Notes under the pieces: model-generated
Told to the model about the DNA's origin: nothing
What the model saw: the letters and a program-made list of their open reading frames with translations, nothing else
Database searches by the model: none
Program-made: the position numbers and the translations under genes
Shown here: positions 37,442 through 46,054 of the stretch, piece by piece
Numbering within the stretch: the stretch's first letter is position 1
How the letters are laid out: each line of letters begins with the position of its first letter
NCBI GenBank assembly: GCA_963711315.1
Contig: CAVQDQ010000001.1
Location: forward strand, 62,001 to 126,000
Source of the DNA: PALSA-612 sp963711315
Lineage (GTDB): Bacteria > Actinomycetota > Thermoleophilia > Gaiellales > Gaiellaceae
Direction of reading: 5' to 3'
Length of the DNA stretch: 64,000 bases

Positions 37442-37993
37442 CTACTTCCGCGCGTTTACTGCACGGTTCGGATTCAGGGTTGTCCCTGGGCACTCGCCCC
37501 ACAGCCCTCGTCCGGCGGCCTTGGCGCGCCGAGCGGCCCTCATCAGTTCGTCCGCGTACTGACCTCGCTCACCGTGGAAGAAGTACGGGGCGGCCGCGCC
37601 CGTCTCCACGAGCTCGAGGTTCAGGTTCTTCTTGCCGTAGTGAACGTAAGCGAGATCTCGGCCGTGCTCGTCCTTCGCATCGAGCGCCGGATCGAGCCGG
37701 AGCTCGACGTCGACGCCTACCGGGGCGAGCGTGGTAAGTGCGTTCAGGGCCTGTTCGGCATAGCACTCTCCCGACGGAAGCTCGGGCGCGTCGATCTGCA
37801 CGAGCCGGATGCGACGGTTGTCCGCTAGCCGCAGGGTGTCGCCGTCGGTGACGCTCGAGACGATGCCGGAGGCGAGCACCGGCGAGGCGCGCTGATCGAG
37901 CTTTGGCGCCGAGTCGGTCTCGGCCAGCGATCCCCAGATGAGGAACGCCGCGGCGCCGGCGGCGATCAGGATCCCTGGCAGCCAACCGCGCAC
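37442..37993 (-). CDS. Membrane-anchored thermonuclease (SNase family)
   Basis: Staphylococcal-nuclease-like protein. After a TM/signal anchor (LPGILIAAGAAAFLIWG) the SNase domain shows VTDGDTLRL, RIRLVQIDAPE, a GRDLAYVHY strand and a C-terminal AGRGLWGECPG. Catalytic Arg/Asp/Glu positions appear kept, so calcium-dependent cleavage of exported or environmental nucleic acid is likely. A GTG at 37993, two bases after the selB stop, gives the cleanest start; a longer frame to 38035 overlaps selB. It is the last gene of the PNP-selA-selB run. Confidence 0.85.
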   Translation of the reverse strand: MRGWLPGILIAAGAAAFLIWGSLAETDSAPKLDQRASPVLASGIVSSVTDGDTLRLADNRRIRLVQIDAPELPSGECYAEQALNALTTLAPVGVDVELRLDPALDAKDEHGRDLAYVHYGKKNLNLELVETGAAAPYFFHGERGQYADELMRAARRAKAAGRGLWGECPGTTLNPNRAVNARK

Positions 37994-37994
37994 G

Positions 37995-39668
37995 TCAGCT
38001 CTCCACCGCGGACCGTCGCAGGACACGCTCGTCACCGACGCGGCGGGTCAGGCCGTCGGCGTCGAACCGCTCGAGCAGGAGCTGTGCCGTACGGCGGCCG
38101 ACGCCGAGCAGGTCGCGGAACCGCGCGAGCGTGATCCTGCCCGCAGTGCGGCATTCCTCCACCAGCGCGGTCCGCGCGTCGTCGAAGGCAGCGCGCGACA
38201 CGGCGTAACCGTCGCCGACACGCACGAGCGTGCCCTGCTCCTCGAGGAAGCGGGCCAGCGCGCTGTCTTCCACCTTGACGGGCTCCAGGCCGAGCCGGGC
38301 CTCCAGCTCGTCCGCCGCCGCGCGCTTCGCGCCCAGCTCGCCGATCGCCCCCGGCCGGTAGAGCTTTGCGCCACGCCGCTCCAACCCGAGCAGAGGGATC
38401 ACGTCGGCGGCCCACGCGTCGGCAGGCAGAGCGATCCCCGGGTCGAGAGGATCGGCCGTGTCGAGCCTCCGCTCGAGGCCCGAGCGGTACTCGGCGAGCC
38501 ATGCGTCGGAGAACACCCAGTCGCCCGCCTGCTCCAGCCCTTCCGGCTCTCCGCCCAGCACGTGCTGGAGCGTCGCCAGCCGGACCGGCGCGTAGACGGT
38601 CGCGGCCACATCCCCTCGCTCGAGCAACTCCAGCCGCTCGGCGCTCTTGTGGCGTGGCGGAGCGGGATCGATCACGCGGCCGCCGCCGACGGTCGTTTCC
38701 GTCCGTAGCACGACACGGTCGCCGCGCGCGGCCAGTGCGGGTGCGGTGAGGCGCAGCTGCGCATATCGGTCGCCGATCCGCTTGACGACCGCGGGGGTCT
38801 CGGCGGTGCCGTGGTGAACGTGGACGCGCGCGCCGTCGCCGATCGGCTCGAGCTCTTCCAGGGCGACGTCCAGCCGATAGCTCACGGGATACGCGCCAGG
38901 CTGGACGAGCGCATCACCGCGCCGCAGCTGCGTCCGCTCGATCCCCGGCAGGCTGACCGCGACGCGCTGCCCGGCCTCGGCGGTGTCGATCGAGCGGTCG
39001 TGCACCTCCACGCTGCGCACGCGGACGTCGAGCCCGGCCGGTTCGGCGCGCAGCTCGTCTCCTGCCCGGACCCGGCCCGACCAGAGCGTGCCGGTGGCGA
39101 CCGTGCCGATGCCGTGCAGGGAGAAGACGCGATCGACGAACAGCCGGGTCGCGCCGGTCGCATGAACCGGCTCGACGTCGTCTGCGGCCGCGGCGAGCTC
39201 CGCCCGCAGCTCGTCCAGCCCCTGGCCGGTCTTCGCGCTCGTCACCACGACCGCCGCACCTGGGACCAGCTCGCGTGCCTCCTCGACGACGAGCCCGAGC
39301 GTTTCTTCGTCGACCGTGTCCGCTTTCGTCACGGCGACGACGCCGCGCTCGACGCCTAGAAGCTCGAGGATCGCGACGTGCTCGAGCGTCTGCGGCCGCG
39401 CGCCCTCGCCCGCGTCGATGACCAGGAGGAAGAGGTCGATGCCGGTCGCGCCGGCGACCATCGTGCGTACGAAGCGCTCATGGCCGGGCACGTCGACCAC
39501 GGAGAGCCGACGGCCGTCCGCGAGGTCGAGCGGCGCGTAGCCGAGCTCGATCGAGATCCCGCGTGCCTGCTCCTCCGGTAGGCGATCGGTGTCCTTGCCC
39601 GTCAGGGCGCGTACGAGCGCCGTCTTGCCGTGATCGATGTGACCGGCGGTGCCGACGGTCAGCGACAT
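37995..39668 (-). CDS. selB: Selenocysteine-specific elongation factor SelB
   Basis: Translation factor that delivers Sec-tRNA to UGA codons marked by a SECIS hairpin. ATG 39668 gives MSLTVGTAGHIDHGKT (G1 P-loop); DVPGH (G3) and TKAD (G4) follow, then two beta-barrel domains and the C-terminal winged helices that bind SECIS RNA (ARFRDLLGVGRRTAQLLLE near the end). Its length (557 aa) is normal for bacterial SelB, and the frame is intact. The start overlaps the 3' end of the methyltransferase gene by ten bases. SelA is encoded one gene upstream; selC, selD and an obvious selenoprotein are not in the window. Confidence 0.94.
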   Translation of the reverse strand: MSLTVGTAGHIDHGKTALVRALTGKDTDRLPEEQARGISIELGYAPLDLADGRRLSVVDVPGHERFVRTMVAGATGIDLFLLVIDAGEGARPQTLEHVAILELLGVERGVVAVTKADTVDEETLGLVVEEARELVPGAAVVVTSAKTGQGLDELRAELAAAADDVEPVHATGATRLFVDRVFSLHGIGTVATGTLWSGRVRAGDELRAEPAGLDVRVRSVEVHDRSIDTAEAGQRVAVSLPGIERTQLRRGDALVQPGAYPVSYRLDVALEELEPIGDGARVHVHHGTAETPAVVKRIGDRYAQLRLTAPALAARGDRVVLRTETTVGGGRVIDPAPPRHKSAERLELLERGDVAATVYAPVRLATLQHVLGGEPEGLEQAGDWVFSDAWLAEYRSGLERRLDTADPLDPGIALPADAWAADVIPLLGLERRGAKLYRPGAIGELGAKRAAADELEARLGLEPVKVEDSALARFLEEQGTLVRVGDGYAVSRAAFDDARTALVEECRTAGRITLARFRDLLGVGRRTAQLLLERFDADGLTRRVGDERVLRRSAVES

Positions 39669-40612
39669 CGAGCCTCGATCAGTCCGTCCTCCATGGATAC
39701 TGGCTCGAAGCCTCCGGCTGCGAACAGCGCGCGCCACTGAGGCTCGTCTCGCTCACGACCCCCGAGGAGAACGAGCATCAAGAGATCGAGCCACTTGGCG
39801 CCGTTGGGCTCGTTGCCTGTGGGTAGGATCGTCTCTCGGACGAGGAGTCGCGCGTCCGCAGGCGCCGACTGGCGAATCGTGCGCAGGATCGCGGTTGCCT
39901 TCTCGTCGTCCCAGTCATGGAGGATCCCCGAGAGGACGTAGACGTCACCCTCAGGGACGTGGTCGAAGAAGCTTCCCTCGACGAACGTGATGCGCTCGCC
40001 GAGCGCCGACTCGTCGCGGACCGTCTCCGGAAGGTCGAAGACGATGCCCCGCAAGCCGGGTTGGAGCTTCAGCAACCCGGCGAGCAGCGCCCCGTTGCCG
40101 CCGCCGACGTCGACGACCGTCTCGTCGCCTCGCCAGTCGAGAAGGGCCAGCCGTTCGACCGTTTGCTCCTTGCCACCCTCCATCGCTCGGTCGAACGACG
40201 CTCGTTGATCGGGGTGCGCGGCGAGCCACGACCAGAAGTCAGTTCCGAAGTCGCGCGGGAATGCGACCGTGCCCTGTGCGTCGAGGCCGGCGGCCGCCTG
40301 GTACCAGACACCGCCGAACAACATTGCGAAGTCGTCCCAGTCGCCACCGCGTCGGAGGTCTTCAGAGGCAGGGGTGTTGCGAAACACTCCGGGCACGTCC
40401 TCCGCGAAGACGCCGTCGCTCGCCAGCGCCCGCAGCAGCCGGTACAGCGTGGACGGATCGGCGTCGACCTCCTGCGCCAGGTCTTCGACAGGCTTCGGAC
40501 CGCCTGCAAGGCGATCCGCGATGCCGAGCTCCGCGACGATCGCCAGGGCACGCGTGCCGAGCGCGCCGCGCACGAGATCCCACAGCTGCTCCTCGTTGGC
40601 GGCTTCCGTCAT
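39659..40612 (-). CDS. SAM-dependent O-methyltransferase (hydroxyneurosporene/acetylserotonin type)
   Basis: 317 residues: N-terminal winged-helix dimerisation domain (IADRLAGGPKPVEDLAQEV, STLYRLLRALASDGVF) and a class I methyltransferase with the SAM motif VVDVGGGNGALLAGLL and FDLPETV, then the LSGILHDWDDEKA block with the catalytic-base histidine of small-molecule O-methyltransferases. It lies between selA and selB, overlapping both (4 and 10 bases), so it is co-translated with them. Substrate unknown. Its insertion in a selenium operon is unusual, and whether it acts on a selenium compound or is a passenger cannot be told from sequence. Confidence 0.88.
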   Translation of the reverse strand: MTEAANEEQLWDLVRGALGTRALAIVAELGIADRLAGGPKPVEDLAQEVDADPSTLYRLLRALASDGVFAEDVPGVFRNTPASEDLRRGGDWDDFAMLFGGVWYQAAAGLDAQGTVAFPRDFGTDFWSWLAAHPDQRASFDRAMEGGKEQTVERLALLDWRGDETVVDVGGGNGALLAGLLKLQPGLRGIVFDLPETVRDESALGERITFVEGSFFDHVPEGDVYVLSGILHDWDDEKATAILRTIRQSAPADARLLVRETILPTGNEPNGAKWLDLLMLVLLGGRERDEPQWRALFAAGGFEPVSMEDGLIEARCR

Positions 40613-41907
40613 CCCCGGGCGGCGAGCACGGCGGCGGCCACGGCGTCGACGTCGTGGTCAAAGATCGTGCGGCAGTCGAGCAGCAACCTGCCGTCGCGCA
40701 CCACGCCGATCACCGGCGGCTCAGCGAGTCGAAGCGGCGTCGCAAGCTTCTCCTCGACCGCGCACGCATAGCTTTCGAGCTCGGTGAGGGGCAGTGCGCC
40801 GCCGCCCACGCGAGCCATCGTCTCCTCGACCTCGCCGCCGACGGCCGAAGCGAGTCGCTGCGCGCGCGCGCGGACGGCTTCGGGAGGCTCGTCGAGCATC
40901 CGCAGCACCGGGATCTCGCCCCGCGCGCGGTCTGGATCGAGGTACAGCATCAGCGTCCCCTCGAGGGCGGCGAGCGAGAGCTTGTCCGCCCGCAGCGCGC
41001 GCTGGAGTGGATGGCGCCGCAGCTTCTCCACGAGCTCTGCTCGGCCGACGACGATCCCCGCCTGCGGACCGCCGAGGAGCTTGTCTCCCGAGAAGCAGAC
41101 GAGCCCCGCGCCGGCGGCGAGGCTGTCGCGCGCCTGTGGCTCGTCGCCGAGCGGCACGAGCGCGCCCGAGCCGAGGTCGTCGATGAGCATGAGCTCACGG
41201 GTGGCCGCAACCTCGGCGAGCTCTGCGAGCGTGGGGCGGTCCGTGAAGCCGACGACGCGGAAGTTCGACTGGTGCACCCGGAGCAAGGCCGCAGTCTCGG
41301 GACTCGCCGCGCGCTCGTAGTCTGCGGCGCGTGTGCGGTTGGTCGTTCCCACCTCGACCAGGCGAGCACCCGAGCGCGCGAGCACGTCCGGGATCCGGAA
41401 GCCGTCGCCGATCTCTATGAGCTCGCCCCGGGAGACGAGCACCTCGCGGCCTTCTGCGAGCGCCGCCAACGCCAGCAGCACCGCGGCCGCGTTGTTGTTG
41501 ACGACGAGTGCTGCTTCGGCGCCGGTCAGCCGGCGCAGGATCGCCGCGACGTGATCCTGACGCGATCCGCGGCGGCCCTCGGCGAGGTCGTACTCGAGAT
41601 TCGAGTAGCCGCGTCCGACCTCGGCTACCCGATCGAGCGCCGCCGACGCCAGCGGCGCACGGCCGAGGTTCGTGTGGGCGATCACCCCTGTCGCGTTGAT
41701 GGCACGCCGCAGCCGGAACGCATGTGCGGCTGCGATCTCCTCGGCGACGAGCTCCGCCAGCTCGCCGGGCTCGCGCCCGGCACGGACCGCCTCGCGTGCG
41801 CGGTCGAGCACCGCGCGTGCAGCCTCGACCGCCAGACCATGGGGTGCCGCACTGAGCCGCGGGTCGCGCAGCAGCTCGTCCACCGACGGGAGCTCGCTCA
41901 GCTTCAC
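40609..41907 (-). CDS. selA: L-seryl-tRNA(Sec) selenium transferase SelA
   Basis: PLP enzyme that converts Ser-tRNA(Sec) to Sec-tRNA using selenophosphate. The frame is intact for 432 residues from GTG 41907 (LPSVDELLRDPRL, the family N-terminal tRNA-binding helix). Visible: INATGVIAHTNLGRAPL, a GRRGSRQDHV loop, VNNNAAAVLL, the ELIEIGDGFRIPDV block, DDLGSG and the PLP lysine in FSGDKLLGGPQAG. The GTG overlaps the stop of the upstream phosphorylase. A one-base insertion in that upstream gene creates an artificial 704-codon fusion frame. Confidence 0.94.
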   Translation of the reverse strand: MKLSELPSVDELLRDPRLSAAPHGLAVEAARAVLDRAREAVRAGREPGELAELVAEEIAAAHAFRLRRAINATGVIAHTNLGRAPLASAALDRVAEVGRGYSNLEYDLAEGRRGSRQDHVAAILRRLTGAEAALVVNNNAAAVLLALAALAEGREVLVSRGELIEIGDGFRIPDVLARSGARLVEVGTTNRTRAADYERAASPETAALLRVHQSNFRVVGFTDRPTLAELAEVAATRELMLIDDLGSGALVPLGDEPQARDSLAAGAGLVCFSGDKLLGGPQAGIVVGRAELVEKLRRHPLQRALRADKLSLAALEGTLMLYLDPDRARGEIPVLRMLDEPPEAVRARAQRLASAVGGEVEETMARVGGGALPLTELESYACAVEEKLATPLRLAEPPVIGVVRDGRLLLDCRTIFDHDVDAVAAAVLAARG

Positions 41908-42723
41908 GCAGACAGTGTAGGAACGAGCTCGCGCAGGAGCGCGACGAGAGAGCCGGCCGCGCGCGCCGCGATCTCGAGCACCTGCTCGTGGTCGATCGGC
42001 TCGGGCGAGACGCCCGCCGCGAGGTTCGTCACGCACGAGATGGCGAGGCAGCGGATGCGCCATGTGCCGCGCGGCGAGCACCTCGGGCGCGGTGGACATG
42101 CCGACGGTGTCTGCGCCGAGCGTGCGCAGCATGCGGATCTCGGCGGGGGTCTCGAATGCCGGGCCCAGCCACGCTGCGAACACGCCCTCGCAGAGGTCGA
42201 GGCCGAGTCGGTCCGCCGCTGCCCGCGCTGCAGCACGGAGCTCCGGGTCGTACGCGTCCGACATGTCCGGAAAGCGCGGCCCGAGGCTCTCGTCATTGGG
42301 GCCGACGAGCGGCGATTGCGCCTGGAGGTTGATGTGATCCGAGATGAGGACGAGCTGTCCCGGTTCGAGGCTGTCGTCGATGGCACCGACCGCGTTCGTC
42401 AACACCAGCGTGCGCACGCCGAGCAGGCCGAGCACGCGGATGCCGAAGACGACCTTGGCGGGCGAGAGCCCCTCGTAGAGGTGGGCGCGGCCGCGCATGA
42501 CGGCCAGGGGAACGCCACCAAAGGAGCCGAGGACGAGCCTGCCCGCGTGGCCGACGGCCGTCGCCTGAGGCCAGCCGGGAATGTCCTCGTACGGGATCTC
42601 GACAGCGTCCTCGAGCGCGTCCGCAAAGGCACCCAGACCGCTGCCGAGCACGACGCCTACCGCGGGCGTCACGTCCGTCCGGGCACGGATCGCCGCGACC
42701 GCGGCGCCGAGGTCGTCCTTCAT
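41904..42723 (-). CDS. punA: Purine nucleoside phosphorylase, one frameshift
   Basis: Trimeric-type phosphorylase splitting purine nucleosides with phosphate; about 272 residues. Visible: VVLGSGLGAFADAL (phosphate site), PYEDIPGWPQATAVGHAG, MRGRAHLYEG, LTNAVGAID, a DHINLQAQSPL block and MSTAPEVLAARHM. An extra base at about 42061 shifts the frame; the true tail (ISCVTNLAAG with the purine-contacting Asn, then SPEPIDHEQVL) follows to the TGA at 41904 that overlaps selA. The 24 bases to the divergent carboxypeptidase gene leave room only for leaderless starts. Confidence 0.88.
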
Positions 42724-42733
42724 GACCCGACGC

Positions 42734-42739
42734 TACACT
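42734..42739 (+). promoter_or_regulatory. Candidate -10 box of the D,D-carboxypeptidase gene
   Basis: TACACT lies eight bases before the GTG at 42748, in the 24-base gap between divergent genes. Its position would start the message at or next to the GTG, that is a leaderless mRNA, and no Shine-Dalgarno is present. No good -35 is visible 17 bases upstream. Confidence 0.35.
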
Positions 42740-42747
42740 CGTTCGCC

Positions 42748-43563
42748 GTGCCCTGGCGTTGGCTCCTGGTCGCCGGTCTTGCGGCTCTCGTTGCCGGTGG
42801 AGTCGCCAGCGGCGCCCCGCAGGCAAGAGGCCCGAAAGTCGAGGCACCGGCCGCGATCGTCATCGACGCGAGGACGGGCCAAGTCCTCTGGTCGAAGCGG
42901 GAGTACATGCGCCGGCCGATCGCGTCGACGACGAAGATCATGACCGCGCTCGTCGCAATGGAGCACCTCCGACCGCACGACATGGTCGTCGTGCCGCGCG
43001 AGGCGACGAAGGTACAGCCGTCCAAGGAGGGGCTCAGGACCGGCGAGCGCGTACCCGTCTGGAAGCTGTACTACGGGCTGTTGCTCGCGTCCGGCAACGA
43101 CACGGCCGTGACCCTGGCCGTTGCGGCAGCCGGATCGCTTCAGCGCTTCTTCGTGCTCATGAACCACAAGGCCAGGGCGCTCGGCCTGCGCCACACGCGC
43201 TACCGCTCGGCGAGCGGGCTCATCGACGAGGGGAACTACTCGACGGTGTACGACCTTGCGATGCTCACGCGACACGCCCTCGCCAATCGGCGCTTCAACA
43301 TCATCGTTGGAACGAAGGAGCGACGCGTCCGGTGGCGGCCGCCCACCTACGCGAAGCTCTACGAGAACCACAACAAGCTGCTCTGGCGTTACGCGGGTGC
43401 GGACGGCGTAAAGACCGGCTGGACGCGTGCCGCAGGCCCCTGCCTCGTCGCGTCCGCCACCCGCCACGGCATCCGGCTGATCACGGTCGTTCTCGACTCG
43501 CCGGACATGTACCGGGACACGACGTTCGGCTGCTCGAACTTCGGCTTCAGCCACCGCGGCTAG
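42748..43563 (+). CDS. D-alanyl-D-alanine carboxypeptidase (penicillin-binding protein, class C type 5-like)
   Basis: Exported peptidoglycan carboxypeptidase of 271 residues. A signal peptide (WLLVAGLAALVAGGVASG) ends near residue 22. The serine-peptidase S11 motifs are all present: SxxK at Ser60-Lys63 (IASTTKIM), SGN at 115-117 (LASGNDTA) and KTG at 222-224 (VKTGWT). The C-terminal beta-rich domain and amphipathic anchor of PBP5 are missing, so this is a minimal, probably soluble form. A much longer open frame upstream overlaps selA and the phosphorylase and is not coding. The stop overlaps the convergent LOG-family gene by four bases. Confidence 0.9.
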   Translation: MPWRWLLVAGLAALVAGGVASGAPQARGPKVEAPAAIVIDARTGQVLWSKREYMRRPIASTTKIMTALVAMEHLRPHDMVVVPREATKVQPSKEGLRTGERVPVWKLYYGLLLASGNDTAVTLAVAAAGSLQRFFVLMNHKARALGLRHTRYRSASGLIDEGNYSTVYDLAMLTRHALANRRFNIIVGTKERRVRWRPPTYAKLYENHNKLLWRYAGADGVKTGWTRAAGPCLVASATRHGIRLITVVLDSPDMYRDTTFGCSNFGFSHRG

Positions 43564-44228
43564 GCGGCTTGCTTACGCGCGTAGTGCGCGGTGATGATCT
43601 GAAGAGCCTCCGCGGGGACGTCCGTGACGGAAACGAGGTCGAGATCCTCGCGGGAGATGAGACGGCGGTCGCAGAGCTCGTCCAGCCACTCGAGCAGCGG
43701 CTGCCAGTGCTCCGTCCCGAGCAGGCAGACCGGGAAGTACTGGATCTTTCCCGTCTGGATCAGTACGAGCACCTCGAAGAGCTCGTCGAGCGTCCCGAAG
43801 CCGCCCGGAAAGAGCACGAGCGCCTCAGCAGCCTTCACGAGCATCGTCTTCCGCGCGTAGAAGTGGCGGAACGTCATGCCGATGTCGCAGTACGCGTTCA
43901 GCTCCTGCTCGTGAGGCAGCTGGATGTTGAAGCCGACAGACACGCCGCCAGCTTCCTGTGCGCCTCGGTTCGCGCCCTCCATCACGCCCGGGCCGCCGCC
44001 GGTCACGACCGCGAAGCCACTGGCAACCGCGAGCCGGCCGAGCTCACGCGCCAGCTCGTACATCGGCTCGCCCTCCGCCGTGCGCGCCGAGCCAAAGACC
44101 GTCACTGCCGGCGCTCCGATCGACTCGACGGTGAGGAAGCCCGCCCGGAACTCGTCGGCGATCATCGCCACGTGCTTTTCGAGGTCCGGATCGCAGCGCT
44201 CGAGAATCCGGACGTCTTCGGTCGTCAT
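43560..44228 (-). CDS. LOG-family protein (TIGR00730-type, Rossmann nucleotide-binding)
   Basis: 222 residues with the LOG/lysine-decarboxylase-like signature: TVFGSARTAEGEPMYELA near the start, VVTGGGPGVMEGANRGA, ARKTMLVKAAEALVLFPGGFGTLDE (PGGxGT with catalytic Glu) and IQTGKIQYFPVCLLG. LOG enzymes release cytokinin-type bases from nucleoside monophosphates by phosphoribohydrolase action; in bacteria they are often AMP/GMP nucleosidases. The ATG at 44228 overlaps the stop of the upstream protease gene (ATGA); the frame continuing beyond it is a shadow of that gene. Confidence 0.88.
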   Translation of the reverse strand: MTTEDVRILERCDPDLEKHVAMIADEFRAGFLTVESIGAPAVTVFGSARTAEGEPMYELARELGRLAVASGFAVVTGGGPGVMEGANRGAQEAGGVSVGFNIQLPHEQELNAYCDIGMTFRHFYARKTMLVKAAEALVLFPGGFGTLDELFEVLVLIQTGKIQYFPVCLLGTEHWQPLLEWLDELCDRRLISREDLDLVSVTDVPAEALQIITAHYARKQAA

Positions 44229-45115
44229 AGACGGTCCTGGGGAACGTGCGTGGCCGCCATGGAGAGGAAGAGAACAGCGGACAGGCCGACGTAGACGGCG
44301 CCCACCGCCACGCGCTGCCAGGGCTTGATCGCGTAATAGCGGTTGCCGCCGGCCGTGCCGCGGTTCCGCCACCAGTCCTTCGCCCGGCCGTAGAGCTCGA
44401 GACCGCCGAGCAGAGCGACGATGATCAGGATCGCCGGGCTCAGCCACAGCACGGCCGCTACGACGAGGACGGCGGCTCCGAGCACCCAGAAGACGGGATG
44501 GACGGCGCCGATCGCGCGCCCTCCGTCGAGCGGCAGCACGGGTATGAGGTTGAAGAGGTTGATGAGGAAGCCGACGTAGGCGAGCGCCATCAGCAGGTCC
44601 GAGTCCATCGCTGCACCCGCCGCCCAGCAGGCGGCTGCGCCGAGCGAGCCCAGGATCGGCCCGCCGAGCGCGATCTGCGCCTCCTTCCATGCGCTCTTCG
44701 GCATCTCCTTCATGAGGATCAGTGCGCCCATGAACGGGATGAAGACCGGAGCGCTCACGGGCAGCCCTTGCCACTTGGCGACGGCCACATGGCCGAGCTC
44801 GTGTACGAACAGGAGCAGCACGAAGCCGAGGCCGAACTGCCAGCCCCAGATCAGCGCATACGCCGCCACCGAGACGAAAGCAGAGCCGACGACCGTGAAG
44901 AGCTTGAACTTGAAAATGGCGGCTGCCCCTGCCTTGACCTTCCACAGGAGCACGCCGACGAACGCGATCGGAGCCCAGAGCTTCTGGAGCAGGTCGCGCC
45001 ACGGCGAGGTCGGCTGGATGGGCTCGTAGCCACGCTCCACCGGTTCGAAGCCGTGCTCGTCCACGTGCCCGTTTTCTTCGGCTTCCTTGCGCTGCCGGCT
45101 GATGATGGGATCCAC
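44225..45115 (-). CDS. Site-2 protease family intramembrane metalloprotease (peptidase M50)
   Basis: 296 residues with six or seven TM helices. The zinc site is formed by HELGH near residue 104 (FVHELGHVAVAKW) and the distant NLFNLIPVLPLDGGRA (third ligand Asp). About 45 hydrophilic residues precede the first helix, and there is no PDZ or CBS domain, so it belongs to the compact group of M50 proteins. Such enzymes cleave membrane-bound anti-sigma factors or other TM substrates. The window carries two ECF sigma loci further on, but no link can be drawn from sequence. It is coupled to the LOG gene. Confidence 0.87.
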   Translation of the reverse strand: MDPIISRQRKEAEENGHVDEHGFEPVERGYEPIQPTSPWRDLLQKLWAPIAFVGVLLWKVKAGAAAIFKFKLFTVVGSAFVSVAAYALIWGWQFGLGFVLLLFVHELGHVAVAKWQGLPVSAPVFIPFMGALILMKEMPKSAWKEAQIALGGPILGSLGAAACWAAGAAMDSDLLMALAYVGFLINLFNLIPVLPLDGGRAIGAVHPVFWVLGAAVLVVAAVLWLSPAILIIVALLGGLELYGRAKDWWRNRGTAGGNRYYAIKPWQRVAVGAVYVGLSAVLFLSMAATHVPQDRL

Positions 45116-45172
45116 GAGGGCTACGGTAGCCGCAGGCGGCGTCGACGGGGCGCATCGAAGTACGCTGCCGGG

Positions 45173-45198
45173 CGTGGGGAACCCATGGTTCCCCCACG
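45173..45198. terminator. Inverted repeat between the protease and molybdopterin-synthase genes
   Basis: CGTGGGGAACC, three bases, then GGTTCCCCCACG: an 11-bp stem with one bulged C. It lies in the 178-base gap downstream of the moaD-moaE gene (minus strand) and upstream of the M50 gene. No T-run follows on either strand, so it may be a terminator without a U-tract, an operator, or a structured leader of the protease mRNA. Confidence 0.4.
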
Positions 45199-45293
45199 AG
45201 CCCCCTCCTTCGTGCCGCTACAGGGCGGCGCGGTGCCTGCGCTCCGCCGGAGTGAATCCGGCTTCGCGCGCGACTGCTGGCTCACCCTCCGCG

Positions 45294-45944
45294 TCACGAG
45301 CCGCGCCCGATCCACTCCTCGCCGCCTTCGTAGACCTCCTTCTTCCACAGCGGCACGGTCTCCTTGAGGCGGTCGATGCAGTCCTTGCACGCGGCGAGCG
45401 CGTCCCCGCGGTGCGGCGCCGACACGGCGATCACGACGGACGGCTCTCCGATTCCTACGCGCCCCACACGGTGCGCCATCGCCACCGCGCACAGGTCGTA
45501 TGTGCGGCCGAGCTCGACGGCCAGCTCCTCCATCACCTGCTCGGCCATGCCCTCGTAGGCCTCGTAGTCGAGGTGGAGCACCGTGCGTCCTCGCGACTGG
45601 ATGCGTGTGGTGCCGACGAACACGGCGATGCCGCCCGCGCGCTCGTCGGCGACCTCGGCGATCACGGCCGATGGGTCGAGCGGCTCCTCGCTCAGCCGGA
45701 ACGCGCCACCCGAGACCGGTGGGATGAGCGCCACCTCGTCTCCGTCGGCGAGCTCACGGTCGGCCGGTGCGTACTCGCGGTTCACGGCATAGAGGAGGCC
45801 CGGCGGCTCCGCGCCGAGATCGAGCGCCGCCCACACATCGCCAACCCGATCGACGCCGTCGAGCTCGCGCTCCGACCAACCTGCCCGCTCGCGCAGGCCG
45901 GCGAAGAGCCGCACACGGACTTGCACCACGACGACAGTAGACAC
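45294..45944 (-). CDS. moaX: Molybdopterin synthase, MoaD-MoaE fusion (MoaX-like)
   Basis: 216 residues joining both molybdopterin synthase subunits. Residues 8-80 are the ubiquitin-like sulfur carrier MoaD (RVRLFAGLRERAG, then DEVALIPPVSGG with Gly79-Gly80). Residues 82-216 are MoaE (SEEPLDPSAVIAEV, GAIAVFVG-like GGIAVFVGTTR, LDYEAYEGMAE, HRVGRVGIGE and the PLWKKEVYEGGEEWI active-site lysines). The MoaD Gly-Gly must be a free C-terminus to carry the thiocarboxylate, so cleavage after it is expected, as reported for mycobacterial MoaX. The start is one of several clustered GTGs at 45944 or a few codons in. Confidence 0.9.
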   Translation of the reverse strand: MSTVVVVQVRVRLFAGLRERAGWSERELDGVDRVGDVWAALDLGAEPPGLLYAVNREYAPADRELADGDEVALIPPVSGGAFRLSEEPLDPSAVIAEVADERAGGIAVFVGTTRIQSRGRTVLHLDYEAYEGMAEQVMEELAVELGRTYDLCAVAMAHRVGRVGIGEPSVVIAVSAPHRGDALAACKDCIDRLKETVPLWKKEVYEGGEEWIGRGS

Positions 45945-46054
45945 TACGATCGCCTGGCAGGCTCCCGAGCCGGGAGGTGGTGCTATGCGAGACCCAGTTC
46001 GTATGTGACGCAGCCGTCCGGCTGACGTTCCCCACCTTCCTGAAGGAGCTCACC

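Noticed and set aside
40609..42723. A single 704-codon phosphorylase-SelA fusion
   Set aside because: The join is produced by one extra base near 42061. The phosphorylase tail exists in another frame with its own stop, and selA has its own GTG.
40261..43563. An 1,100-codon plus-strand frame
   Set aside because: Only its last 271 codons (from GTG 42748) are the carboxypeptidase; the rest is antisense to selA and the phosphorylase and shows only Arg/Pro/Ala-rich filler.
43560..45197. A 545-codon protease-LOG fusion frame
   Set aside because: The part before 44228 is a shadow of the M50 gene, which is intact in its own frame.
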